DNA of 64,000 nt from Kordiimonadaceae bacterium (GTDB lineage: Bacteria > Pseudomonadota > Alphaproteobacteria > Sphingomonadales > Emcibacteraceae), in assembly GCA_024236295.1 (NCBI GenBank), contig JACKKT010000001.1:62001-126000 (forward strand). Direction: 5' to 3'. The notes under the pieces are model-generated. The model was not told the origin of the DNA. It did not search any database and worked only from the letters and a program-made list of their open reading frames with translations. Shown here one piece after another: positions 1-9,277 of this stretch. The position numbers and the translations under genes are program-made. Numbering within the stretch: the stretch's first letter is position 1; every line of letters begins with the position of its first letter.

Positions 1-57
1 ATGGTCCACTAATTCAAAGCAATCGCGGATTTTGGTCATCAGTTCATTATTAAACAT
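1..57 (-). CDS. 5' end of an unidentified protein, cut by the window edge
   Basis: An open frame reads leftward from an ATG at 57 to the window edge (19 codons, beginning MFNNELMTKIRD). An AAGG lies about 10 bases upstream of the ATG on the minus strand, in a plausible ribosome-binding position. The gene would be divergent from the DoxX-like gene at 202. Too little is visible to name a family, and it could be a chance open frame. Confidence 0.35.
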   Translation of the reverse strand, partial: MFNNELMTKIRDCFELVDH

Positions 58-201
58 TGGGTATAGCCTTAAATTAAATTATGCCTATTCATAGCGGCAA
101 AATTAGCAATGATCAATCACAGTAATGTGATTAAATTTGGGTGGTTAAATTTTGTTGTTTCGCTAAGCTGATCACTCAATATTTAACTCAGGGGAAATAT
201 C

Positions 202-615
202 ATGAGTGATGACACTTTTCTTACATTACAACGACGCAATATTGAAATTTCTTTGTTGCTAATGCGCCTTACAGTATTTCTGGTCATGTTGGTCTGGACA
301 ATTGATAAATTTACCAATCCGGGGCATGGGGCAAGAATTCTTGAAAACTTTTATTTTATTAAAGGTGCGGGCGAATCAATCATTATGGTAATGGGAGCAA
401 TTGAAATTGTACTTATATTTGCTTTTGTTGCGGGTCTTTGGAAAAAATATACATACGGTATTATATTAATTTTACATGGACTGACCACATTCGCTTCATG
501 GAAACAATATCTGGAAATGAATTTACTTTTTTATGCTGCATGGCCAATGCTAGCCGCATGTGTTGCTCTTTATTTGCTTCGTGATCTTGATGTAAAATGT
601 ACATTATCTAAGTAA
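202..615 (+). CDS. DoxX-like small integral membrane protein
   Basis: A 137-residue protein with four predicted hydrophobic segments (about residues 16-36, 57-78, 84-100 and 107-126), the size and layout of DoxX/MauE-like four-helix membrane proteins. It starts at an ATG preceded by GGGGAAAT. The fourth segment ends in a short basic, cysteine-containing tail. DoxX-family proteins are linked to membrane redox or oxidative-stress roles, but no catalytic residue supports a specific reaction here. It stands alone: the next gene starts about 180 bases downstream behind its own sigma-54 promoter. Family assignment is from topology and overall resemblance only. Confidence 0.6.
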   Translation: MSDDTFLTLQRRNIEISLLLMRLTVFLVMLVWTIDKFTNPGHGARILENFYFIKGAGESIIMVMGAIEIVLIFAFVAGLWKKYTYGIILILHGLTTFASWKQYLEMNLLFYAAWPMLAACVALYLLRDLDVKCTLSK

Positions 616-633
616 GTTACTTGTTTAAACAGG

Positions 634-669
634 TGTCCGAAAACGAACAAAACTGTACGATTTCGGACA
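634..669. promoter_or_regulatory. Double-dyad enhancer site (predicted sigma-54 activator binding)
   Basis: Two 16-bp imperfect palindromes of the form TGTYCR-N4-YGNACA (TGTCCGAAAACGAACA and TGTACGATTTCGGACA) are separated by 4 bp. The outer arms TGTCCGAAA and TTTCGGACA are exact complements. The site lies about 80 bp upstream of a -24/-12 promoter, the usual place for an enhancer-binding-protein site. Very similar sites lie upstream of two other permease loci (23913-23948 and 61872-61910). The cognate regulator is not in this window. Confidence 0.75.
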
Positions 670-731
670 AATTTTTCTGTTGGAAAATAAGTAGATTAAT
701 TTAACTATTTGAACCATAAGCATTTAATTTT

Positions 732-746
732 TGGCATATTTTTTGC
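732..746 (+). promoter_or_regulatory. Sigma-54 (-24/-12) promoter
   Basis: TGGCAT-A-N4-TTGC matches the sigma-54 consensus TGGCAC-R-N4-TTGC except for the tolerated final Y of the -24 box, with the required 10 bp between the GG and GC. Transcription would start near 758, giving a leader of about 37 nt before the permease ATG at 795. The match, together with the enhancer site at 634-669, makes this a strong prediction. Confidence 0.85.
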
Positions 747-794
747 TCTTATAATAAAAACGGATACGTTTTTTAAGCAGGGAAGGAAACGCTG

Positions 795-3224
795 ATGCTA
801 AAAAGTTATCTGAACAGCACTCTTCGCGATATTATCAATAATAAAGGTTATAGTGCTATAAATATTATTGGCCTCGCAGTGGCTATGGCAGCATGCCTGC
901 TTATTTCCTTGTTCGTGAACGATGAACTTGGCTACGATAAATTTATACCCGATGCAGCGCGAACCTACCGAATTGAGGTTACGGCAAAATCGCCCAATCG
1001 TGCTGATGAACGTTATGCATCATTCATGGGTGCTTATGGTCCATTAATTAAAGAAAGATCACCGGATGTTGAAGATACTACTCGTTATCAGACAAACAGA
1101 CTAGCAGTTGGCGTCGAAAACCGGTTTTTTTATGAAAATATAACCTTCACTGATACAAATTTTCTTGATTTTATGGGGCTAACGGCGCCAGCCAACGTAT
1201 TAAGTGATCAACAGGCAATTGTTATTACCCAGAAAATTGCCAATAAATATTTTCCAAATGAAGACCCGATAGGCAAAACCATGACAGTAGCAGGTACGGT
1301 TGATTACCGAGTAGCCTATGTCATACCAGACCTTCCCCGCAAATCGCATCTGGCGATTGATATGGTTGTTCCATATAACGAAACTTTTCAAAGCGGCGTT
1401 AATACGGAATATATGTCTCTTAATAATGCGACATATGTAAGGATGAAACCGGGACAATCGCCTGAGCTTTTAAGGCCTCTTATTGCAACTTTAATAGATG
1501 AAAATGTGCCGCAAAGTGATCAGGGCATAAAAGCCAGTTCCAGACGTATTCCGACATTTATCGCCGTCCAGGATGTTTATTTAAAATCACCTGCCGGTGT
1601 TATAGGAAAAGCAAGCGGTGATATTACTGTTGTAATCGGATTTATCAGTGTGGCTATCCTTATTGTCGTAATAGCAACGGTAAATTATATCAATCTGGCA
1701 ACGGCAAGGGCTATCAAACGTGCCCGCGAAGTTGGTATAAGAAAAGTAATGGGAGCGACAAGAAAGCAGCTTATTTCGCAGTTTTTAGGTGAATCTGTCA
1801 TGATCGCATTTATTTCTGCTATAATTGCTCTTGCATTTGTTGAAGTCATATTACCTTCCTTTAATGCTGCGCTTGACCGCGAGATCAGCTTTGAAATTAT
1901 AGAAAGCCCCCTTAATCTGATTTTGCTTCTATTGATTACGTCAATTATCGGCATCATAGCCGGGCTATATCCGGCTTTTTATCTTTCCGCATTTAATCCG
2001 GCGACTGTGCTTAAATCTGATCAAGGTGGAAAAAGTACCATTTTTCTTCGCCAGTTTCTCGTATTCCTTCAGTTTACCATAGCCATAACCCTGATTGCCG
2101 GAACGACGGTGGTTGTTCGTCAAACCATGTTTGCCACCAATATGGATCCAGGCTATGATAAGGAAGGTGTTCTGACAATTCATAATTTACGCAGTAATAA
2201 CCTTCTTGATAAAGTCGAGCTTTTGGACCAGCAACTTTCCACAATCGATGGGATAACTACTGTGGCTGCATCACAGTTCGTGCCGACGGATCCCTATGAT
2301 TTTACGACCGGTATGAGCTTTGTTGGTCGGCCAGATGAGCCCTTTACCATGAGCATTTTATCCCATGAGGCTCGGTTTTTTGATTTATATCGGCTGCGCC
2401 TTAAAGCAGGTCGTAAGCTGGAGGAGAACAGACTTAGTGATAAGATTACTAAATTTCCTGAAAATGATAATGAAGTTATAGAGACAAATGTCCTTCTTAA
2501 TGAAACGGCAACACGTATGCTTGGCTTTCCGTCGACTGAAGAAGCGCTCGGCCAGCAGATCAAATGGAATTTACAGGGACCGGGACAGGCCGCCATTTTC
2601 ACTGTAGTAGGTGTGATTGAGGACTTCCACCTTAGGTCTATCCATAATACGGTTCGTCCAATGCTTTATCTGAATGCGCCGACGTTTTACAGGACGTTAA
2701 GTTTGCGTTTTTCAACCAATGACTTTCCGGGCTTGATTTCCAGACTTGAAAGAAAATGGGCCGAAATCGCACCGGGAGTTCCGCTGGGTTACCAGGTTCT
2801 TTCCGAACAGGTTAATCAGTTTTATTCATCAGAAAACCGACAGATGAAAGTGTTTGTAACTTTTGCAGTGTTGGCGATTATAATTTCTGCAATTGGTCTG
2901 CTAGGGCTTACCGCATTTTCTGCTGAACGGCGAACCAGGGAAATCGGTATACGTAAAGTATTGGGGGCGCGAACATTTGATATTATCCGCCTTATGCTTG
3001 GCCAGTTTTCAAGGCCGGTTCTGGTCGCTAACCTAATAGCGTTACCGGTCGCCTGGTTTTTAATGGATCGCTGGCTTTCCAGTTTTGAATACCGTATTGA
3101 TCTTGATGTTTTATGGTTTATCGGTGCCGGGCTGGCCGCGCTTCTGATCGCGTGGGCCACCGTAATCGGTTATTCCTATAAAGCGGCACAGGCAAACCCG
3201 GCGGAATCCTTACGCTATGAATAG
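795..3224 (+). CDS. FtsX/MacB-type ABC permease, fused double module
   Basis: An 809-residue inner-membrane protein made of two repeated modules: an N-terminal helix (about residues 20-42), a MacB-like periplasmic domain, three helices near 275-400, a further helix near 425-445, a second periplasmic domain, and three C-terminal helices. Each half carries the cytoplasmic coupling motif of FtsX permeases (REVGIRKVMGA and REIGIRKVLGA). Proteins of this family work with a LolD/MacB-type ATPase in lipoprotein or peptide extrusion; no ATPase gene is nearby. It starts at an ATG with AGGGAAGGAAA upstream. It is controlled by a sigma-54 promoter and ends 16 bases before a convergent gene, with a short AAAGAGCTCTTT palindrome between. 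Substrate unknown. Confidence 0.9.
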   Translation: MLKSYLNSTLRDIINNKGYSAINIIGLAVAMAACLLISLFVNDELGYDKFIPDAARTYRIEVTAKSPNRADERYASFMGAYGPLIKERSPDVEDTTRYQTNRLAVGVENRFFYENITFTDTNFLDFMGLTAPANVLSDQQAIVITQKIANKYFPNEDPIGKTMTVAGTVDYRVAYVIPDLPRKSHLAIDMVVPYNETFQSGVNTEYMSLNNATYVRMKPGQSPELLRPLIATLIDENVPQSDQGIKASSRRIPTFIAVQDVYLKSPAGVIGKASGDITVVIGFISVAILIVVIATVNYINLATARAIKRAREVGIRKVMGATRKQLISQFLGESVMIAFISAIIALAFVEVILPSFNAALDREISFEIIESPLNLILLLLITSIIGIIAGLYPAFYLSAFNPATVLKSDQGGKSTIFLRQFLVFLQFTIAITLIAGTTVVVRQTMFATNMDPGYDKEGVLTIHNLRSNNLLDKVELLDQQLSTIDGITTVAASQFVPTDPYDFTTGMSFVGRPDEPFTMSILSHEARFFDLYRLRLKAGRKLEENRLSDKITKFPENDNEVIETNVLLNETATRMLGFPSTEEALGQQIKWNLQGPGQAAIFTVVGVIEDFHLRSIHNTVRPMLYLNAPTFYRTLSLRFSTNDFPGLISRLERKWAEIAPGVPLGYQVLSEQVNQFYSSENRQMKVFVTFAVLAIIISAIGLLGLTAFSAERRTREIGIRKVLGARTFDIIRLMLGQFSRPVLVANLIALPVAWFLMDRWLSSFEYRIDLDVLWFIGAGLAALLIAWATVIGYSYKAAQANPAESLRYE

Positions 3225-3239
3225 CTGAAAGAGCTCTTT

Positions 3240-4517
3240 TTATTGACCGGCGGAAAGATGTTCAAGTTTTAACCCTTTGGCGGTTCTGGGCTTAAATCCC
3301 CTCCAGCGATTGTCGCCGGTTGCGTCATTGGCTTCACTTTTCAGGGACAGATAGTCGTCCATTTTTGCATCATTTTTTAGAAGCTTGCCGAAATAGGCGG
3401 TCACAAAATGGTCAGCTATATTATTCATCCGCAGTTGATCCCAGACCGGATCCGAATAATGGGAATAAGCAACGCTTTTGCCATTATTATAGGTCGCGGT
3501 GAAGGCTTCAACAGGGGCCGGAATAGGGGCAGCGGTATTATGGTTACCGTTTTCAAATGTCAGTAGATAACGGTCCGTATTAATGGCTTTTTTGAAAATT
3601 AGCTTTGTTCCATTTTCATAACCTGAAACGTCATCAACACTGCCTGAGATAAAAAACATTGGCTTTCTTATGTTGGCAAGACCAGCATCATCCCAAAATC
3701 CGCGTTCCATACCCCAGGGGGCAATGGCGACAATTGCTTTAAAGCGCGGATCAATAAGTTTTTTGAAATTATCAGAGCCCACTGTTATTTTTGAAAGAAT
3801 TCCTTGTGGGGAAGCTTCCTCCGTCTCACTGATTTTTTTGCTTACCCCGCCACCGGCAGTAATTACCGCACCGTAACCACCCATCGAATACCCAATGAGA
3901 CCTGTATTTTCAGTATCGACTATATTTTTAAGGAAATGACCTTTTTCATTGCTTAATCGGGCGATTTCATCAAGAACAAATTTCTGATCGTAAGGCCGGT
4001 TCAGGAGTGTGCTGGGAAAGGCACCGGCATCCTGATAATTGCTGTCGGTATGATCAATGGCAACAACAATATAACCATTCGAGGCAAGATGTTCACCAAA
4101 ATGGCTCATAAGGAACCGGTTGCCCGGATAACCGTGGGAAATGATGATAAGCGGGTATTTTGTGTCCGAAATCGGCTTCGCGTCACGAACGGCTGACCCA
4201 TAAAGATCAACAAGTGTTTTTCCGTCCCGCAGGTAAACATTTTTGTATGTCCCTCCCACCTTATCGGTATCAGCCGGATACCACACTTCAACGGTGAGTG
4301 GCCTGTCATAATGGGGAAGGGGTTTTCCTTTTTCGATATTGATCACATCAATCTGGTTTTTATGACTTAAATAAAGGGTGCGGACACCGATTTTATAGTG
4401 GCCCGGTGATGCCAGATCGGGTGCATCCGGCCATAATCCGTCAACACTGTTATCACGGGCATTAGAGTTTATTGTTGTCATAATGCCTAACATGAAAATC
4501 AATAGCGTTTTCTTCAT
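3240..4517 (-). CDS. Secreted alpha/beta-hydrolase (PAF-acetylhydrolase/dienelactone-hydrolase-like)
   Basis: A 425-residue protein with a signal peptide ending near residue 20. It has an oxyanion-type HGYPGNR segment (128-134) and the nucleophile elbow GYSMGG with Ser211. An Asp follows a beta strand (SGSVDD) and a His sits in NGNH, so a full Ser-Asp-His triad is plausible. The shape resembles bacterial platelet-activating-factor acetylhydrolase-like esterases. It lies 16 bases downstream of the PIG-L deacetylase gene on the same strand and is probably cotranscribed, so it may act on an ester of the same periplasmic substrate. The true ester substrate is not evident. Confidence 0.8.
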   Translation of the reverse strand: MKKTLLIFMLGIMTTINSNARDNSVDGLWPDAPDLASPGHYKIGVRTLYLSHKNQIDVINIEKGKPLPHYDRPLTVEVWYPADTDKVGGTYKNVYLRDGKTLVDLYGSAVRDAKPISDTKYPLIIISHGYPGNRFLMSHFGEHLASNGYIVVAIDHTDSNYQDAGAFPSTLLNRPYDQKFVLDEIARLSNEKGHFLKNIVDTENTGLIGYSMGGYGAVITAGGGVSKKISETEEASPQGILSKITVGSDNFKKLIDPRFKAIVAIAPWGMERGFWDDAGLANIRKPMFFISGSVDDVSGYENGTKLIFKKAINTDRYLLTFENGNHNTAAPIPAPVEAFTATYNNGKSVAYSHYSDPVWDQLRMNNIADHFVTAYFGKLLKNDAKMDDYLSLKSEANDATGDNRWRGFKPRTAKGLKLEHLSAGQ

Positions 4518-4533
4518 TATGCGAATCCAATCT

Positions 4534-7032
4534 TTATTTCCAGTCAGGCGGAGTGATCAGATTGGCAAGCAGTCTTGCAGCACCCGGCACCTGATGTTCA
4601 AGTTGATGATGAAGGATCAGCGAGCAATGATGATGCCATCCTTCCCCGATTTTGCCGCTGATCAGACCGCCTTTCAGCGGCGGTTTGCCGCGGTCCGACA
4701 TGCTGAGCAAAAATTCATATTCTTTTGAGGCATGATCTACAAAATAAAGTCCGCGTTCCTGGTCCCAATCTGCCCAGTCGGCTTCGTTAAGTTTATTTGG
4801 GGCATTTAGCAGGTGATGATCAGGGAGTAGATAAGTCACTTTTGCATATGGATCGGTAATCCGCCAGCGAAATGACGGTGTACCAATACAAATCGGGCGT
4901 GGTGGCGTTGTTTCATTGTTCCAGTCATCATCCGTACGGTTATACTGGGTCACCAGATTGCCACCATGTTCCACATAATTGCGAAGGAATGGGCTTGTAG
5001 CGGTCAGGTCTGCCCTGAAAGCACGAATGCCAATCACAATTGTGTCATAGACTGATAAATCCTGGGTTTTAAGGTCATCAACACTGAGCATGGTGACATT
5101 AACACCAAATTGCTGAAGCCAGTAATAAACGCGGTCAGCCCCGCGATCAACATAGCCAACCTTTAGGCGCGCAGGAATTTCAAGGTCTATCGGTTGGACA
5201 TCCAGAGTATTAGGGACAATTTTACAGGTGTTCCTGATATGAGGATAATCCATCATTCGCACATTTTCCTGAACCTTTTGACCATCAGCGGTGGCATAAG
5301 GAGTCATGACCAGACGATCACTGTTTGTGGGGCCGGAAATGGTGAATTTATATTTTGATGATCCGGGCAGAGTACCTTTCTTAACCCTGTAGTTCGGTGG
5401 CATGACTGTCCAGCCATTTGGGGCGTCCAGTCCGATCACAACATCACTTGCCATATCGGTGAATTTATCAACCGACAGCATGGCCTGTACAGGGTCACCG
5501 TCCGTTAAGCGGTTATAAAAAATGCCGCTGGCTTCCCAGCTTAAGTTAACGGGCGGCACCACAAGAACCGGATTTGCCGGGAGCAGATAAGCGAGCCCTG
5601 CATCGCCTACACCAATAATAGCTGAGAAATGCTCAAGCCCCCAGAAAGGTTCATAATTTTTATTGAGCGGATTATGATAGGGGGCCTCTTTCGGCACAGC
5701 CAGACGGATTTTTATGTCTTTCTGCTCTCCTCCATCAATTTTAAAATCTTTTAAATTGATGGCTTTGGGGTTCGAAATATCAGTGCCAATTACCGCAAGG
5801 CTGACTTTGTTTAAGGACTGGTCACTGGTGTTATAGAGGGAAATTTTGCCGGTAAATTCCTGCCCAGGGCTGACAAAATTACTGTCCCAGATAATTTCGG
5901 CCCTAAGGCCTGATGCTTCATATATGGCGATGCCCAGCTGCTTTTTCTTCAGATCAAGTCTATGGGCAAAATCTTCTGAGACATCTTCAGAAGCTGTGCT
6001 TAATAGACTTTGTGCTTCGGATAAATTTTTAGAGAGCATATTTAAATGGTCAAGCACGCGGCGACGGTCAGGAAAAGCGGCCATGGCATCATTGACATTT
6101 TTCTGGGCCTTGTTAAGCGCAGCGGCCAGTTTACCTTCAGCCTTATCCGCCATATCGGAAAATGTCCGCATCAGGCCGTCAAACACATCCTTTTCCTGTA
6201 ATGGAATATCAATCCGGCTTTTAAGACGGTGAAGATGGCTTAATTCCGGGGCGGCGTCATACCATCGTCCCATGCCCTGTGTCAGGTGTCTGACCCGTGA
6301 CCATTCGCCGATCTGCCGGTATGTCGCCCCGTTTATCGGATCATAAAGCCCGGTGGGTATGGCAACTGTAGCATCCGGTGGCGCTTCACTATCATCATAG
6401 ACAGTACCCGCCCCGCTGGACGCTGAAAGATAAAGTTTTTTGGCTTTCCAAGGTTTAAGGCCGTTTTTGGTAATCTGTTCTGGAAAGGCGTTCGGGTCCG
6501 CTGCCAGATCATAGGCATCAATCGTTGCCCGTGTTACGGCACGGTGGTGGCCGTGTTGCCCGTCCACATCAAGGAAAGTGGGGGATAAAATATCGGGTTT
6601 TTGTTCGCGGATGATGCGTACAAGCCGCTCACGCATACGTTCTTTGCCCCAATGTTCCTCGGCTTCTGCCGGGTCAGTGGAAAAACCGAAATCATCGATT
6701 TCATCACCAAAACGGGCCGAATAAAAATGCACGGACATGGGGATTTCACTTGCTGCCGCTTCAAGCTCCTCTGTCCGGAAGGCGCCAAGATCATCGCCGG
6801 CTTCTGTTCCAATGGCGTTTTGCCCGCCCTTGCCACGGGTGGCGGTGGCATACATCACGCGGACCCCTTGATTACGGGCAAGATAGGCAAGAATATGGGA
6901 TCGTTCATCATCCGGGTGTGCACCGCAATTCATAAAACTGCCCACATGCTTTAGGGGTGTCAGCACATTCCAAAGTCTGTTTATTCCGCTGAGCTGATGC
7001 TGTTGGTTAATTCGGCGCTGTGATTCAGTCAT
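4534..7032 (-). CDS. Large PIG-L family N-deacetylase with NEW3-like and ThuA-like C-terminal regions
   Basis: An 832-residue protein. The N-terminal quarter is a PIG-L/LmbE zinc deacetylase: AHPDDE at 38-43 supplies the catalytic Asp and metal ligands, and the HGHHRA segment near 160-165 supplies the distal His. The family removes N-acetyl groups from GlcNAc-type conjugates. The middle resembles NEW3-type beta-sandwich modules. The region near 630-790 (LKVGYVDRGADRVYYWLQQF, then YDTIVIGIRAF) resembles ThuA/DJ-1-type amidotransferase-like domains. No signal peptide is visible at this start (AGGGA upstream). It is divergent from the ABC importer operon at 7167, which suggests it processes an imported N-acetylated sugar conjugate; this is inference. 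Confidence 0.8.
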   Translation of the reverse strand: MTESQRRINQQHQLSGINRLWNVLTPLKHVGSFMNCGAHPDDERSHILAYLARNQGVRVMYATATRGKGGQNAIGTEAGDDLGAFRTEELEAAASEIPMSVHFYSARFGDEIDDFGFSTDPAEAEEHWGKERMRERLVRIIREQKPDILSPTFLDVDGQHGHHRAVTRATIDAYDLAADPNAFPEQITKNGLKPWKAKKLYLSASSGAGTVYDDSEAPPDATVAIPTGLYDPINGATYRQIGEWSRVRHLTQGMGRWYDAAPELSHLHRLKSRIDIPLQEKDVFDGLMRTFSDMADKAEGKLAAALNKAQKNVNDAMAAFPDRRRVLDHLNMLSKNLSEAQSLLSTASEDVSEDFAHRLDLKKKQLGIAIYEASGLRAEIIWDSNFVSPGQEFTGKISLYNTSDQSLNKVSLAVIGTDISNPKAINLKDFKIDGGEQKDIKIRLAVPKEAPYHNPLNKNYEPFWGLEHFSAIIGVGDAGLAYLLPANPVLVVPPVNLSWEASGIFYNRLTDGDPVQAMLSVDKFTDMASDVVIGLDAPNGWTVMPPNYRVKKGTLPGSSKYKFTISGPTNSDRLVMTPYATADGQKVQENVRMMDYPHIRNTCKIVPNTLDVQPIDLEIPARLKVGYVDRGADRVYYWLQQFGVNVTMLSVDDLKTQDLSVYDTIVIGIRAFRADLTATSPFLRNYVEHGGNLVTQYNRTDDDWNNETTPPRPICIGTPSFRWRITDPYAKVTYLLPDHHLLNAPNKLNEADWADWDQERGLYFVDHASKEYEFLLSMSDRGKPPLKGGLISGKIGEGWHHHCSLILHHQLEHQVPGAARLLANLITPPDWK

Positions 7033-7166
7033 GAGATTTGTCCCTGTTGTTATCCGAATAATTTAACGGCTATCACGCTTAAGTCAATAGACTGGAATTC
7101 AGTTATAATTCGGTTTATGGTACTTGGAAATTTGACCAAAGAAATAATAATGAGGGGAACTTAGGA

Positions 7167-8405
7167 GTGCGGCTTTTAATTGCCATTTTTTTTATGCTTT
7201 CAATTGTCCATGTGGCCCATGCGGTTGAGATCGACTATTGGCAATATAGCTATAAAACCCGTGTCGATGCCATGAATGAGCTTATTGCCGCATTTGAAGT
7301 AGAAAATCCGGATATTAAAGTTCATCAGACCACCTTTCCCTATGCCCAGTACCGGACCAAGGTGGCGGCGTCTGTCGGGGCCGGGGAAGGGCCGGATGTG
7401 GTACAGCTTTATTATGGTTGGTTGGGCGATTATTTAAAGGCGGGGATTTTAAAACCTTTAAGCGAGAATAATTTCCCGGCGACTGAAATTGAAACAGACT
7501 TTTTCCCGATTGTTCATAACATGAAAGTGGATAGTCATTACTATGCCCTGCCTACGGCGGTCAGATCCCTTGGCCTTTTCTGGAATAAAAAGCTTTTCCG
7601 GGAAGCGGGTCTTAACCCGGATGTGCCACCCAAAACACTGGATGAACTGACTGAATATGCAAAAAAACTGACCAAATACGACCGCGCCGGAAATATCATT
7701 CAGGTTGGCATCACTGTCGGGCCTATTGATCAGGATCATAACTGGTGGCGGGAAGTGCTGGTTCGTCAGTTTGGTGGCACGCCCTATAACGCGGATAACA
7801 CGAAAGTCACCTATGATGATGAGGCGGGGTTACAGGCTTTTGAATATTATGCGGGGTTGGTTACCAATCATAAGGTAAGCGTTGTTGATTTTATGGATAA
7901 GGGCGAAATTGCCTTTAAAGCAGGAAGGGCGGCAATGCATATTGACGGATCATTCGCCCTTTCCACGTTTGATCGGGCTCGGCGTCTTGAGTATGGGGTG
8001 GCGGAGCTTCCTACCCACGAAGGGATAAAGTCAAATTTTGCATCATACTGGGTCAATGGTATCACCAGTAAAGCAAAAGGAGAAAAGCGGGAGGCAGCAG
8101 AAAAATTCCTTAAATTCATTACGTCCGAAAAGGCTATGCAGCTGTGGCTGGACCGGGTAGGGGAACTACCGGCACGCCGCACGGTGGCAAACCACCCAGA
8201 AAACCTGGAAAACCCGAAATTTGGCCCGTTTATCAGGGGTTTAGATTATGCCCATTCAACAGAATTTTATTCGGAAGCGGAACAAAGGCGAACCGTAGTT
8301 GATATGCTGGACCGTGTCGTTCTTAGCGGCATGAGCGTCGCGCGCAGTTTGCGTATTGCGGCAGAGGAAGACCAGGAAATCATTGATAAGGCGAGAATGA
8401 AATGA
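7167..8405 (+). CDS. Sugar-type ABC importer, periplasmic binding protein
   Basis: A 412-residue family 1 extracellular solute-binding protein (UgpB/MalE type). The signal peptide ends AHA at residue 19. The N-terminal VEIDYWQYS segment, the GPDVVQLYYGWLGDYLKAG segment and the later AAMHIDGSFA segment are typical of this family. It starts with GTG; GAGGGGAAC lies 7-8 bases upstream. It is the first gene of a tightly packed operon (binding protein, two permeases, lyase, ATPase) with 4-8 base overlaps. Carbohydrate or glycoside import is expected from the family, but the ligand cannot be read from sequence. Confidence 0.9.
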   Translation: MRLLIAIFFMLSIVHVAHAVEIDYWQYSYKTRVDAMNELIAAFEVENPDIKVHQTTFPYAQYRTKVAASVGAGEGPDVVQLYYGWLGDYLKAGILKPLSENNFPATEIETDFFPIVHNMKVDSHYYALPTAVRSLGLFWNKKLFREAGLNPDVPPKTLDELTEYAKKLTKYDRAGNIIQVGITVGPIDQDHNWWREVLVRQFGGTPYNADNTKVTYDDEAGLQAFEYYAGLVTNHKVSVVDFMDKGEIAFKAGRAAMHIDGSFALSTFDRARRLEYGVAELPTHEGIKSNFASYWVNGITSKAKGEKREAAEKFLKFITSEKAMQLWLDRVGELPARRTVANHPENLENPKFGPFIRGLDYAHSTEFYSEAEQRRTVVDMLDRVVLSGMSVARSLRIAAEEDQEIIDKARMK

Positions 8406-9277
8406 GCATAGGAAAAAAACGAGCCATTACTGCCTGGTGCTTTATATCGGTGCCAATTATATATTTTATTCTGGTGCGTTTTTACCCAACCCTTGATGCG
8501 TTCAGCATTTCGCTGACCGACTGGAATATTGTCGGTAAAAAAACCTATATCGGTTTTGATAATTTCATCCGCCTATGGCATGATCCGGTTTTCTGGCAGG
8601 TGCTTGGCAACACGTTTGAATATCTGCTGCTCGGGGTGCCGATATCGCTTATTCTTTCATTTATCATCGCCCATTCACTTGATCAGGTCCGTTTCGGTCA
8701 TGGCTTCTTGCGCGCATGTTATTTTATCCCGTTTCTGACCACGGCAGTGGCGATGGCCTGGGTTTGGCGCTGGTTTTACCAGCCTGTGCCGGTGGGGATG
8801 ATTAATCTTGTCCTCGGTCAGTTGGGTATTAAGCAGCTTGATTTCCTCCGCTCCACCACAGAGGCACTCCCTGCCGTGCTGGCGCCGGCGATCTGGGCCG
8901 GGCTCGGCTTTCAGATTGTGATTTTTATGGCGGGGCTTCGGGCCATTCCGCAAAGCTATTATGAAGCGGCAAAAATTGACGGGGCTGGGGCTTTCCGCAT
9001 TTTGCGTGAAATAACCCTGCCGCAGCTTCGCCCGACCATCGTGTTTCTGACCGTGATCAGCTCAATCGGTTTTTTGCGCATTTTTGATCAGGTCTATAAC
9101 ATGACGCAGGAGGGGGAAGGCGGCCCGTTAAACGCCACCCGGCCATTGGTGCTGCATATTTATAAAGCGGCGTTTGAACGTTTTGAAATGGGCATGGCAG
9201 CGGCGCAAACGGTAGTGCTTTTTGTAATTCTTCTTTTTATCACAATATTTCAGTTGAAGGTGCTTAAAAATGACTAA
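8402..9277 (+). CDS. Sugar ABC importer permease (MalF/UgpA type)
   Basis: A 291-residue inner-membrane permease with six predicted helices. The cytoplasmic EAA loop (YYEAAKIDGAG, about 187-197), which docks with the ATPase, is intact. Its start codon overlaps the stop of the binding-protein gene (ATGA), indicating translational coupling. It pairs with the next permease to form the channel heterodimer. The family is certain; the substrate is unknown. Confidence 0.92.
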   Translation: MSIGKKRAITAWCFISVPIIYFILVRFYPTLDAFSISLTDWNIVGKKTYIGFDNFIRLWHDPVFWQVLGNTFEYLLLGVPISLILSFIIAHSLDQVRFGHGFLRACYFIPFLTTAVAMAWVWRWFYQPVPVGMINLVLGQLGIKQLDFLRSTTEALPAVLAPAIWAGLGFQIVIFMAGLRAIPQSYYEAAKIDGAGAFRILREITLPQLRPTIVFLTVISSIGFLRIFDQVYNMTQEGEGGPLNATRPLVLHIYKAAFERFEMGMAAAQTVVLFVILLFITIFQLKVLKND

